A stretch of 9,887 bases of DNA. Origin: Rheinheimera sp. Lineage in GTDB: Bacteria; Pseudomonadota; Gammaproteobacteria; Enterobacterales; Alteromonadaceae. Positions 1 to 7,114 of this stretch are shown here, piece after piece. Position numbers and translations under genes: made by a program. The stretch spans positions 1,493-11,379 of the forward strand of contig DMYW01000027.1 in assembly GCA_003482455.1 (NCBI GenBank), read 5' to 3'. The first letter of the stretch is position 1. Every line of letters starts with the position of its first letter. The notes under the pieces were generated by a model that ran no database searches, was not told the origin of the DNA, and worked only from the letters and a program-made list of their open reading frames with translations.

Positions 1-25
1 AAAAACAAACCCAGCGTGCGAAGGA

Positions 26-66
26 GCCCCTTGCGGCAGGCAAACACGCCCGCCGCAAGGCGAAAT
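26..66 (-). terminator. GC-rich hairpin 3' of the beta-helix gene
   Basis: A perfect 9-bp inverted repeat (CCTTGCGGC at 29-37, GCCGCAAGG at 52-60) lies about 40 bp beyond the stop codon of the beta-helix/cytochrome gene. Inner GGC/GCC pairing could lengthen the stem. On the minus strand no T-run follows directly; a T-rich stretch appears only about 20 nt later, at 1-10. It may be a weak terminator, a 3' mRNA-stabilising hairpin or a REP-like unit. The assignment as terminator is an inference. Confidence 0.4.
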
Positions 67-97
67 AAGTTTTATAAAAAACTAACTTAAACAACAA

Positions 98-1591
98 TCA
101 CTTCGTCAGCGACAACATATACTCAGCCACGGCCATGCGGGTCTCCTCGTCGAGGTAATCCTGCTTCGGCATGGCTGGATAGTCTTCGCGTTTTTTCACC
201 GGGTTGGCGATGTACGCCGCTAAGGCTTTCGGATCGTCCATGTAGATGGATTGGATCACTTGCACTGGCGGGCCAATCAGGCGGCCTGTGTAGCTGTGGC
301 AACCGGTGCAAATCCCCAAGTAGGCGTATTTGCCTTTGTCTTTGGCTTTTTCGGCGCTGCGCGGTGGTGCTGGGGTTTCTAATAAATAACTCACTACCGA
401 GGCGGTATTGGTAAAGCCGCAGGCTGGCCAGCTCGATACGCCGGCAGTGACGTAGCGCTCTGGGCTTTGAATACAACTGTTGTTGACTGTGCCGACGCTG
501 ACAATATCCGGTTCGCCTTGTTTCAGTTCGGCGCCAAGCAACACTTTGGCTTCTGGGATGGTGTCGTAGCCGTTGTGATACATGGTGTTGTTCAGCAGGC
601 TGATTTCGTCCGAATTGGGGTCGGACTCTGGGTCCATCGTGATGTTTGGCGCATTGGCATGGTCGGTGACGATAATGCCGGCGGTTTTGTTGTCGACAAT
701 CAAGTTGCCTTCCACAATCACTTTGTCCGCTGCCATAATCAAAATACCAGTCCCGGCAGGAATACCCGACACGGTCGAACCCGGTGCACCAAAGTTTTTG
801 GTGTTATTGCCGCGGATCCAGTTGTTGCGAATGATCACATCGTGGGTGGTTTTGATCGGCAAACCCGGCGTGACAAACGCCAAGATGCCGCCGGTGTTGC
901 CGTGGACGAAGTTGTTTTCCACCACGGCGTGGCGACTGTTTTCAATTTCAATGCCGGCGACGCTATCGAATACTTCGTTGTTGGTGACATGAATATGGTC
1001 GCTCATGCCCACATAAATACCCGCATCTTCAATGCCAGAGACAATGTTGTCTTCGACGATGCCGTTATCGCCGAGCTGCGGGAAAATACCGTACACGCCG
1101 GTGTCGTCGATGATGTTGTTGCGAATTTCAAAGTTGTTACCGGCTTGGCCCATGATGCCGTTGCCTTTGTATTTGGTGATGAGAAAGTTCTCAATCAGGA
1201 TGTTATTGCCCGAATACAAAATGGCGTCGTTGAGGCGGTCTTCACCATAAAGCCGTGGCCGTTTGCCGTCGATAATCACGCCAGACAGCCGAATATTGTC
1301 TTTGTCGATGTAGACAGTCTCGATGTAATCGCCAGGGAACACTTGGATGATGTCACCAGGCTTGGCCGCCTTGACCGCATCCATAATCAGCATGCCCGGT
1401 TTGACTTGATGGACGGTGGCCGTCGGCGAGGCTTCGCCCAGTACCGTGAGTTTTTTACTGCCACCGGCGGTGCCCAAGCTGGCTTCTTTGACGACCGCAG
1501 GCGCGTCAGGCCGCGATGTTTTGCCGGCTTGGTAGCCGCCAATCAGCGCGATCGGCAGCATGACTGCCAGCGCAATGGTTGATTTTTTCAT
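98..1591 (-). CDS. Exported parallel beta-helix protein with C-terminal monoheme cytochrome c domain
   Basis: This 497-residue protein joins a substrate-binding-type fold to an electron-transfer domain, probably in the periplasm or anchored to the inner membrane. Residues 1-22 form a signal peptide or anchor (MKKSTIALAVMLPIALIGGY) with no lipobox cysteine. Residues about 65-345 are right-handed parallel beta-helix rungs, with repeated IRNN, VENN and VEGN turns and motifs such as DAGIYVG (189-195) and AGIEIENS (212-219). From memory this matches the 'parallel beta-helix domain-containing protein' family often found beside diheme cytochromes, and more distantly the NosD/CASH fold. Residues about 418-495 are a class I-like cytochrome c: CTGCH at 428-432, with a probable distal ligand Met474 in YPAMPKQ. 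Cys373 and Cys391 could form a disulfide. The start is supported by GGGGA 5 nt before ATG. The gene lies 256 bp downstream of the peroxidase gene, on the same strand. Its substrate is unknown. Confidence 0.9.
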   Translation of the reverse strand: MKKSTIALAVMLPIALIGGYQAGKTSRPDAPAVVKEASLGTAGGSKKLTVLGEASPTATVHQVKPGMLIMDAVKAAKPGDIIQVFPGDYIETVYIDKDNIRLSGVIIDGKRPRLYGEDRLNDAILYSGNNILIENFLITKYKGNGIMGQAGNNFEIRNNIIDDTGVYGIFPQLGDNGIVEDNIVSGIEDAGIYVGMSDHIHVTNNEVFDSVAGIEIENSRHAVVENNFVHGNTGGILAFVTPGLPIKTTHDVIIRNNWIRGNNTKNFGAPGSTVSGIPAGTGILIMAADKVIVEGNLIVDNKTAGIIVTDHANAPNITMDPESDPNSDEISLLNNTMYHNGYDTIPEAKVLLGAELKQGEPDIVSVGTVNNSCIQSPERYVTAGVSSWPACGFTNTASVVSYLLETPAPPRSAEKAKDKGKYAYLGICTGCHSYTGRLIGPPVQVIQSIYMDDPKALAAYIANPVKKREDYPAMPKQDYLDEETRMAVAEYMLSLTK

Positions 1592-1847
1592 GTTGTCCCC
1601 GTCGACTCTTGGCTTACGCCTTGTTGTACTTGCTTGTGGTTAAAACTGCTTGCACGCGCTAGGTTTGCGTTTATGCGTTACGGCTACGCGCTATCTGCAC
1701 GCCCTGCTGGGCTGTTGCCCTGCTAGGTTCTTGCCTGATTTCGTTAAACCGTGACCTACGCCGCGACGCTGCCTTGCCTCGATCTCCGCCGCTCCGCCCG
1801 TCACTCAACCCGCTCCGAGCCCATCAATGCACACGTCCCTGCAAAGG
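1592..1847. other. Gap between peroxidase and beta-helix genes
   Basis: This 256-bp stretch shows no convincing gene. It contains a near-perfect direct repeat, GCCCTGCTGG (1701-1710) and GCCCTGCTAGG (1717-1727); the first copy can also fold as GCCC-TGCT-GGGC. No clear terminator follows the peroxidase stop on the minus strand, and I see no confident promoter, so the beta-helix gene may be cotranscribed or may have its own weak promoter here. Confidence 0.4.
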
Positions 1848-3026
1848 TTATTGCGCAGGGGCAGCGACATCCGCGGGCAACGCCAACCCAGACGGCAGCA
1901 CGCTTGGCAGCGCCGGCATTAAACTTTCATCGGTCAGCGTTTGTAAAAACAGGCCAATTTGCGCAATTTCTTCTTTGGAAAGCTTCGGCTCCCAAATATG
2001 CCAATGGATAGTTAACTTCTCGCCCGGCGGCACGGCGTGGCCGCGGCCGAGGGTGTAAAACTCTGTGGCTTCATTTAGCGTGGCAAACTTGCCGGAATGC
2101 ATATATGGCGCGGTTTTGGCGATGTTACGAAGCGTCGGCACTTTAAAGCCGCCGCGCAGTTTTTCTTTGCCGGGCTCCGCGCCCGCGCCTGGGTCTAGCG
2201 GTTTACCGTCAGGTTCAGGCGTGCCAATCACCGCAATTTGTTGATTGGTAAACAGCGGTGGCGTGTGGCACTCGGCGCAGCGCGCCACAAAGGAGCGAAA
2301 CACGTTCATGCCTTTGATTTCATCCTCGGTCAAGGCTTGGTGAAAACCGTGCGCGTAATGGTCATACCGACTATTGAGGGAGATCAGTGAGCTTTGAAAC
2401 GCCGCCAGCGCGGTGGCGACCTGCGGCAAATCAATCGGCGTTTTGCCAAACGCTTGTTGGAATAAGCGCGGATACTCGCCGGTGTTGTTTAAGTCATCCA
2501 GCAGCTGCTGCGGCGTGTTGGCCATTTCGTTGTCGGCAAACAGCGGCCCGAGCGCTTGTTGCTCAAGCGATGGGCTGCGCGCATCCCAAAACAACTTTTG
2601 CAAAAAGCCGACATTCCACAAACTTGGCGCGCTGCGTGTGCCCAGTTTACCGGTCGCGCCGGTACTGACCGCCTTGCCGTCAGTAAAGCCTTTGGCGGGT
2701 TGGTGGCAACTCGCACAGGCTTGCTGGTGATTGCCCGACAGCAGCGGGTCGAAAAACAAGAACCGGCCTAAATCGATTTGTTGCGGCGAAAAACCATCGC
2801 GCGCCGGCGGCAATTCGGTTTGCGTGCCGCCGACACCTTTGTGCTCCATCGAGGTGTATTGCATGTACAAATTGACCAGCTTGCACTGATTGGTGTCGGT
2901 CAATTCAAAACTAGGTGGGCAGCTTGTGGCAAGCTCAATACTGCGTGCCTGTGCGCCTGGCAACAGCAGCGCCGCGGCTACTAGCAGTGCCGCAACGACT
3001 TTATGGTCACGCACAAATCGCCGCAT
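1848..3026 (-). CDS. Diheme cytochrome c peroxidase / MauG-family protein
   Basis: This is an exported bacterial diheme enzyme of the CcpA/MauG superfamily, which either reduces hydrogen peroxide with electrons from a small cytochrome or oxidises a substrate or partner protein. Counting from the GTG at 3029 (393 residues), residues 1-29 are a signal peptide ending near GAQARS. Cys37 and Cys49 in a short N-terminal extension may form a disulfide. Haem sites are CASCH (105-109) and CAECH (251-255). Family motifs include RSAPSLWN (132-139), FWDARSPSLEQQALGPL (147-163) and PTLRNIAKTAPYMHSGKF (298-315). Length is normal for the family. I prefer ATG at 3026, which overlaps the stop of the upstream cytochrome gene as TGATG; GTG at 3029 is the alternative. 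Either way translation is probably coupled. Peroxidase versus MauG-type oxidase cannot be decided from sequence reading alone. Confidence 0.92.
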   Translation of the reverse strand: MRRFVRDHKVVAALLVAAALLLPGAQARSIELATSCPPSFELTDTNQCKLVNLYMQYTSMEHKGVGGTQTELPPARDGFSPQQIDLGRFLFFDPLLSGNHQQACASCHQPAKGFTDGKAVSTGATGKLGTRSAPSLWNVGFLQKLFWDARSPSLEQQALGPLFADNEMANTPQQLLDDLNNTGEYPRLFQQAFGKTPIDLPQVATALAAFQSSLISLNSRYDHYAHGFHQALTEDEIKGMNVFRSFVARCAECHTPPLFTNQQIAVIGTPEPDGKPLDPGAGAEPGKEKLRGGFKVPTLRNIAKTAPYMHSGKFATLNEATEFYTLGRGHAVPPGEKLTIHWHIWEPKLSKEEIAQIGLFLQTLTDESLMPALPSVLPSGLALPADVAAPAQ

Positions 3027-3700
3027 CACGGCTGTAAAGTCCCAATGTAAGCCAGCACCGCCTCGATATCGGCTTCATTGGTCAGCGTCAGCGCCATCCG
3101 CGCCATTTGCCGGCCCGGCTTGTCGGTTTTATCAAAACCGCGTTTGCCGCTTCGAAACAATTCCAGCTGGCGTTTTAAATAAGCACTGTCTTGATACAGC
3201 GCAGGGGCATTCAGTGCAGCGATACCTTCAGCTTTGCCGCCATGACAGGCACCGCAGCTGCCGATATAGATCCGATACCCTTTGTCTTTGACTGCCGCAT
3301 CCGGCGTGCTTGGGGTACGTGGCTGGCGCGGCAAACTGGCGATGTAGCTGGTTAGCAGCGGAATGTCTTGCTCTGATAAACCATCAACAACGGCTTTCAT
3401 CGGTGCGGCAATCGCATCGTCCGCCGCGCGGGCACCTGTTTTAAAATGACGGAGTTGCCGTTCAAGATAAGCCGCTTCATGCCCTGCAAGCGCCGGCGCA
3501 TGCACGGCTGGATTCCCCTGCGCCTGCTCTAAATGACAACTTTGGCACATGGCAAACGCGGCGGGCGCTTGCGCGGCTTGCACGCTGGCCACTTGCACAC
3601 TGAGCAACAGCGCACTGGCGGCAAGGACACCTGAACCAACGATCGCGTGCACCATTTGCTGCAACTGTTGCGACCACTTTTGTTTAAACATTCGCTGCAC
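3026..3700 (-). CDS. Exported diheme cytochrome c (c4-like)
   Basis: This 224-residue protein has two tandem cytochrome c domains, the arrangement of cytochrome c4, a periplasmic electron carrier. The N-terminus is a basic stretch followed by a hydrophobic segment (about 17-40) ending in VASVQAAQA, a good signal peptidase I site. Domain 1 carries CQSCH (52-56) with probable ligand Met101 (APMKAVVDGLS). Domain 2 carries CGACH (149-153) with ligand Met199 or Met202 (RQMARMALTL). The phrases PALAGHEAAYLERQL and PALYQDSAYLKRQL show the internal duplication. GTG at 3700 is preferred because AGGGGG lies 5 nt upstream; ATG at 3691 is the alternative, with a 14-nt spacing. It is the first gene of the minus-strand group and overlaps the peroxidase start, so it is the likely electron partner of that enzyme. 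Confidence 0.92.
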   Translation of the reverse strand: MQRMFKQKWSQQLQQMVHAIVGSGVLAASALLLSVQVASVQAAQAPAAFAMCQSCHLEQAQGNPAVHAPALAGHEAAYLERQLRHFKTGARAADDAIAAPMKAVVDGLSEQDIPLLTSYIASLPRQPRTPSTPDAAVKDKGYRIYIGSCGACHGGKAEGIAALNAPALYQDSAYLKRQLELFRSGKRGFDKTDKPGRQMARMALTLTNEADIEAVLAYIGTLQP

Positions 3701-3956
3701 ACACGCCCCCTACAACACACTCTGTGGCGGTTAAATTTCCACCATCACTTTCTGATGCAACAGCATTAGCACAGTCTGACGGTGGATGCAATTTGAAAAC
3801 TGGCTATTGGTCAGTTTTTGTTTTATATATGAATTAGGGTGCGTTGCAGCACCGGTTCCGACAATCAGAAATTTGTACAAAAATGTGCATTTTACGAGGG
3901 AGTGCCGTGACATTTGCGCAAGTTTCTAGTTAGTAAATTGTTGGAACAGGCGGCAG

Positions 3957-3972
3957 TGCAGCTTCGGCTGCA
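3957..3972. other. UUCG tetraloop hairpin in divergent region
   Basis: TGCAGC TTCG GCTGCA is a perfect 6-bp stem closing a UUCG loop, an unusually stable small RNA hairpin. No T-run follows on either strand, so it is not an ordinary terminator. If transcription toward the receptor starts upstream of it, it would sit in a long 5' leader about 245 nt before the start codon. Whether it is transcribed is unknown. Confidence 0.45.
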
Positions 3973-4147
3973 ACAAAATAACCTTGAAATTTCAGCAAGT
4001 TAAACCAGAAAGCCGTGCTGACTAACAAGCAAATTTCAAACCCAAGCCGCCCTTTTACACACGTCGACCAAGCAGTTGCGCTTCGCAGGTGCAGGGATAT
4101 TATCGGGGGAGCCGTACCAGCTAAAGGGCCAACTATAGGCCTTGGCA

Positions 4148-4168
4148 GTTACTGAGTTGTTGAGTAAC
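4148..4168. promoter_or_regulatory. Possible operator before the TonB-dependent receptor
   Basis: GTTACT and AGTAAC form a perfect inverted repeat separated by 9 bp, ending 50 bp before the receptor start codon. The size and position suit a dimeric repressor or activator site. No known regulator consensus is recognised, so this is an inference from symmetry and position. Confidence 0.3.
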
Positions 4169-4218
4169 CCGCACTGGTAAACCGGTTCATACATAACAAT
4201 AAATACCGGAGACAGACG

Positions 4219-6768
4219 ATGTCGAGTTTTCATGCTTCAAATCAACGCTTTAAGAAATCGCCGCTGGCCTTGGTCATTGGCATCTGTTTGACCATGCCGG
4301 CGCTGGCGCAACAAGCCAGCACCGCCGCTAATACCACTAATGCCAAAGACGGCGACAAACCGGCCATCGAAGTGATGACGGTGACAGCGCAAAAACGCGC
4401 GCAAAACATGATGGAAGTGCCACTGGCGATCGACTCTGTCTCTGCCACGGACTTAAAAGAAACCAACTCGGTGATGCTCGGCGATATCGCCGATTACACC
4501 CCGGGCTTTGAATTCTCCAAAGACGCCGTGGCGCAAGGCACCGCCACCATGCGCGGCGTGACCTCCAGTAATATCAGCACCGGCGGCGATCCTTCGGTGG
4601 CGATTTTCTTCGACGATTTCTACATGCCACGCGCCGCACAAAGTGTGATGTTCGCAGACGTGCAACGGATTGAAATTTTGAAAGGGCCACAAGGCACCTT
4701 GTTTGGTAAAAACGCCGCTGCGGGCGTGGTGAACATAGTGCCCAACGCACCAAGCCAAGACAACGAAGCCTTTTTGAAAACCACCTTAGGCGACTATGGC
4801 CTGAAACGCTTTGAATTGATGGGCAACACGGCGCTGAGCGACACCTTTGCCGTGCGCTTAAACGCCATGAGTAACCAACGCGATAGCTACATCGAAAACG
4901 TCAACCCGAACTATCAAGGCAACGAACTCGGCAGCGTCAACCACAAAGCGGCGCGCCTATCGACCTTGTGGACGCCATCCAGCGATACCAAGGTGCAATT
5001 AACTTATGACTGGGACGACATGGACCAAGGTTATGCGCCAGGCGTTGGTGTCAGCCCCTATGCCTACAGCATGAACCCAGCCGATCGCGTGATTGAAAAC
5101 GACGTAGTCGATGGCCACGAGCGTCGCGACATGACGGCGCTGACCTTTAAAATCACCCATGATTTTAACGACGAATGGTCCGGCAAATTCATCTCAGGCA
5201 AACGGCAGTGGCAAGTGTCTGGGCGTGATGACTCGGACGGCACCGCCGACGCGACGCGGTATTTAGATACCATCAACTTTGAAGACTCGGATATTTTCTA
5301 CAACGAACTGCAAGTGAACTATCACAAAGACAAGCTCAGCTATGTCGGTGGTATTACTTACTCCAAAGAAAACGTCAAACAAATCACTTCGCTGGACATC
5401 AAAGCCGACACCATAGCGCGGTTAACCACGCAAAATATCAATGCGATGCTAATAAGCGCCCTGCTGATGAACGGCGTACCGGATGCGCAAGTTGGCGCCA
5501 TGGGCTTGCCGGTCGACCACATTTGGAGCCCCCAAGATTGGGCCAGCGTGCTGAGTGTGATGTCGCTGATGGACCCTTCGATCGGCGATTTGATCGCAGG
5601 TTTAGGCGCAACACCCTTTAGCCCAGAGCTAGTCGCCGCCATCGGTGCGACCGGCGATTTGACCTATCAAATGCTCGGCGCTGGCCTTGGCCTGCCTGAG
5701 CTGTTTGGCCCGTCCAACGCCGGCAAAATGTGGAGCGAAGACATCATGAACGATGGTGTCTTTAACAGTTATGGCCTGTATTCGGACGTCGATTATCAAA
5801 TCAATGATAAATGGGGCGTGGCCGCCGGCCTTCGCTACAGCCGCGACAAAAAAGACTTCAGCTGGGAAATTCGGGAACGCAGTTTTGGCGAGTCGATGAC
5901 TAACCTGACCAACTTCTTGTTCCCTGTGATGCCGCGCCTTGAAGCCAGCGACAGTTGGAGCAAAGTGACAGGTCGCTTAGTGGGCCGCTACCAACCCACC
6001 GACAACCAACTGTGGTTCTTGTCTTATTCCACCGGCTACAAATCGGGCGGCTACGACTCGCTGGACCCAACGTCCGCCTTCACGCCATACGCGCCGGAAG
6101 AAGTGGCCAACATTGAATTGGGCTACAAAGCCGATTTGGCAGCCAACTGGCGCGTGCAAACGTCGGTGTACAACATGAAGTTGGATAACCGCCAACGCTC
6201 AGTCAACTCCAAAGGCCCCGACGATGGCGTCGCAGTGCCGATCATCATCAATGGCGACCAAACCATCAACGGCGGCGAATTGATTGTTGACTGGCAAGCC
6301 ACGAACACGTTGAAACTGGGGCTGGTGACCGAACTGCGCCGGACCGAGTCGAAATGGCAACCGTTTTACAATCAAGACGGCGAGCTGGTGACAGACGTCG
6401 AAAAAAGTAACAGCGCCACGTCTTACACGCTGACCGGCGACTGGCAACCGGATTGGCACACCGCCGGCGGCGACTGGAAACTGCATCTGGACTACGTCTA
6501 TCGCGAAAATACCCGCAAAGATGACCCAGATCTGCTGGCGATCACCAGCCAAATTCCAGACTACTTCAACGATATTAAAGACTTAAACGCCCGCGTCAGC
6601 TGGGTAAGCAGCAACGCCAACTGGGAATTAGCACTGTGGGGTAAAAACCTGCTGGACAATGATTCCACCGGCGGCATCGGCGGCTTCGCTTCGGCCGTGC
6701 TGGGCACTCCATTAACCTCGATGGACCCACCACGCACCGTCGGCATCGACGTCACCTACCAATTCTAG
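4219..6768 (+). CDS. TonB-dependent outer-membrane receptor
   Basis: This 849-residue outer-membrane beta-barrel would use TonB/proton-motive energy to import a scarce or large ligand. ATG is preceded by GGAGA with about 8 nt spacing. Residues 1-30 form a signal peptide ending PALA, followed by a TonB-box-like segment EVMTVTAQ (51-58). The plug domain (about 62-180) has MRGV (111-114), VQRIEILKGPQGTLFGKNA (148-166) and GVVNIV (169-174). The rest is barrel, with strand pairs such as YSTGYKSGGYDS and the terminal aromatic signature VTYQF. An unusual insertion at about residues 390-510, between the strands YVGGITYSKE and NSYGLYSDVDYQI, is rich in Ala, Gly, Leu and Met and is probably a large extracellular loop. 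The ligand is not identifiable from sequence. The gene is divergent from the cytochrome genes, and tandem terminators follow it. Confidence 0.95.
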   Translation: MSSFHASNQRFKKSPLALVIGICLTMPALAQQASTAANTTNAKDGDKPAIEVMTVTAQKRAQNMMEVPLAIDSVSATDLKETNSVMLGDIADYTPGFEFSKDAVAQGTATMRGVTSSNISTGGDPSVAIFFDDFYMPRAAQSVMFADVQRIEILKGPQGTLFGKNAAAGVVNIVPNAPSQDNEAFLKTTLGDYGLKRFELMGNTALSDTFAVRLNAMSNQRDSYIENVNPNYQGNELGSVNHKAARLSTLWTPSSDTKVQLTYDWDDMDQGYAPGVGVSPYAYSMNPADRVIENDVVDGHERRDMTALTFKITHDFNDEWSGKFISGKRQWQVSGRDDSDGTADATRYLDTINFEDSDIFYNELQVNYHKDKLSYVGGITYSKENVKQITSLDIKADTIARLTTQNINAMLISALLMNGVPDAQVGAMGLPVDHIWSPQDWASVLSVMSLMDPSIGDLIAGLGATPFSPELVAAIGATGDLTYQMLGAGLGLPELFGPSNAGKMWSEDIMNDGVFNSYGLYSDVDYQINDKWGVAAGLRYSRDKKDFSWEIRERSFGESMTNLTNFLFPVMPRLEASDSWSKVTGRLVGRYQPTDNQLWFLSYSTGYKSGGYDSLDPTSAFTPYAPEEVANIELGYKADLAANWRVQTSVYNMKLDNRQRSVNSKGPDDGVAVPIIINGDQTINGGELIVDWQATNTLKLGLVTELRRTESKWQPFYNQDGELVTDVEKSNSATSYTLTGDWQPDWHTAGGDWKLHLDYVYRENTRKDDPDLLAITSQIPDYFNDIKDLNARVSWVSSNANWELALWGKNLLDNDSTGGIGGFASAVLGTPLTSMDPPRTVGIDVTYQF

Positions 6769-6777
6769 GCTCCCCCT

Positions 6778-6826
6778 CGCCTATCACGCAGCAGTCCCAT
6801 CAGTGGGCGTGATAGGCGCTTTTCTT
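6778..6826 (+). terminator. First terminator after the receptor gene
   Basis: CGCCTATCACGC (6778-6789) and GCGTGATAGGCG (6807-6818) form a perfect 12-bp stem around a 17-nt loop, followed by CTTTTCTT. It begins 10 bp beyond the stop codon. The stem is strong and the T-tract is interrupted once. Confidence 0.75.
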
Positions 6827-6832
6827 CAAGCA

Positions 6833-6861
6833 AAAGCCCATCAACACGATGGGCTTTTTTT
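6833..6861 (+). terminator. Second terminator after the receptor gene
   Basis: AAAGCCCATC (6833-6842) and GATGGGCTTT (6848-6857) form a perfect 10-bp stem with loop AACAC, running into a 7-T tract. This is a classical Rho-independent terminator. With the preceding hairpin it isolates the receptor transcript from the downstream kinase gene. Confidence 0.9.
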
Positions 6862-6918
6862 GTCGGCTACTGGGCTGCTTTGGGGCTGGAGCCTTCCCGG
6901 TTAAGGCAAACCCACCAA

Positions 6919-6975
6919 CAACCACTGTAATTTTTATGTTCCTGAATTACCTAGAACTACAGTGGCTGACTTAGG
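6919..6975 (+). repeat. Dispersed palindromic repeat, copy 1
   Basis: Arms are CCACTGTAATT (6922-6932) and AACTACAGTGG (6955-6965), one mismatch from perfect complementarity, followed by an asymmetric tail ending CTTAGG. The centre shares TTCCTGAATTAC with the other copies. It lies between the receptor terminators and the kinase promoter, in the same orientation as copies 2 and 3. No coding capacity is seen; it resembles a REP- or MITE-like unit. Confidence 0.8.
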
Positions 6976-7015
6976 CATTTCGCTTCGACACACTCGGGCG
7001 CTCACACCTGCGTAA

Positions 7016-7050
7016 ATATCGATGCAGATATCGATGCATTTATTGATGCA
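7016..7050 (+). promoter_or_regulatory. Three 12-bp direct repeats, likely operator of the kinase gene
   Basis: ATATCGATGCA at 7016-7026 and 7028-7038, then TATTGATGCA at 7041-7050, recur with an exact 12-bp period. A fourth TATCGATGCA occurs at 7129-7138, inside the first codons of the kinase gene. A possible extended -10 (TGCTATAAA, 7067-7075) lies just downstream, which would put the repeats over the -35 region. The gene encodes its own helix-turn-helix domain, so autorepression through these repeats is a reasonable inference. Confidence 0.5.
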
Positions 7051-7066
7051 TAAAGCAGTGCTATTC

Positions 7067-7075
7067 TGCTATAAA
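7067..7075 (+). promoter_or_regulatory. Possible extended -10 element of the kinase gene
   Basis: TGCTATAAA matches the extended -10 form TGnTATAAT except in the last bases and would start transcription about 30 nt before the preferred start codon at 7115. No good -35 hexamer is present at 17 bp, as is common for extended -10 promoters. The call rests on pattern only. Confidence 0.35.
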
Positions 7076-7114
7076 CACCGTTACAGCAAGCGCAACAGCA
7101 GGCCTGACCGAGCA

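Larger units (their letters stand above)
3701..4218. promoter_or_regulatory. 518-bp divergent intergenic region between cytochrome genes and receptor gene
   Basis: No protein or RNA gene can be supported here, although promoters for both directions must lie here. Visible elements: a 9-bp imperfect hairpin AAAACTGGC/GTCAGTTTT (3796-3804/3810-3818) followed by a T-rich stretch; an AT-rich stretch TTTTATATAT around 3821-3830, which could hold a minus-strand -10; a UUCG tetraloop hairpin TGCAGC-TTCG-GCTGCA (3957-3972); the palindrome TGAAATTTCA (3985-3994), echoed by AAATTTCAAA near 4031; and GTTACT-N9-AGTAAC (4148-4168), 50 bp before the receptor start. I found no convincing Fur box, cobalamin riboswitch or sigma70 hexamer pair. 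Confidence 0.5.

Noticed and set aside
467..1582. Long plus-strand open frame (371 residues) opposite the beta-helix gene
   Set aside because: It is antisense to a gene with signal peptide, beta-helix rungs and a haem motif. Its product shows no recognisable domain; its repeated V-D/F-N pattern simply mirrors the beta-helix codons.
3731..3913. 60-residue minus-strand open frame in the divergent region
   Set aside because: No ribosome site, no recognisable domain or signal peptide, and it overlaps the region where the cytochrome promoter should be.
4096..4110. Fur box before the receptor, suggested by GGATATTATCGG
   Set aside because: Only a short GATA/TATC symmetry is present, far from the 19-bp Fur consensus.
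6919..6975. Cobalamin riboswitch, suggested by the string CCACTGTAA
   Set aside because: Only a few bases agree. The other conserved riboswitch boxes are missing, the string recurs in copy 3 as part of the palindromic repeat, and it lies before a kinase gene rather than a transporter gene.
7022..7114. Upstream start giving a 468-residue kinase
   Set aside because: The extra 31 residues are encoded by the 12-bp repeats and promoter-like sequence and have no ribosome site. The YjjJ-type HTH begins right after the Met at 7115, and the resulting length fits the family.
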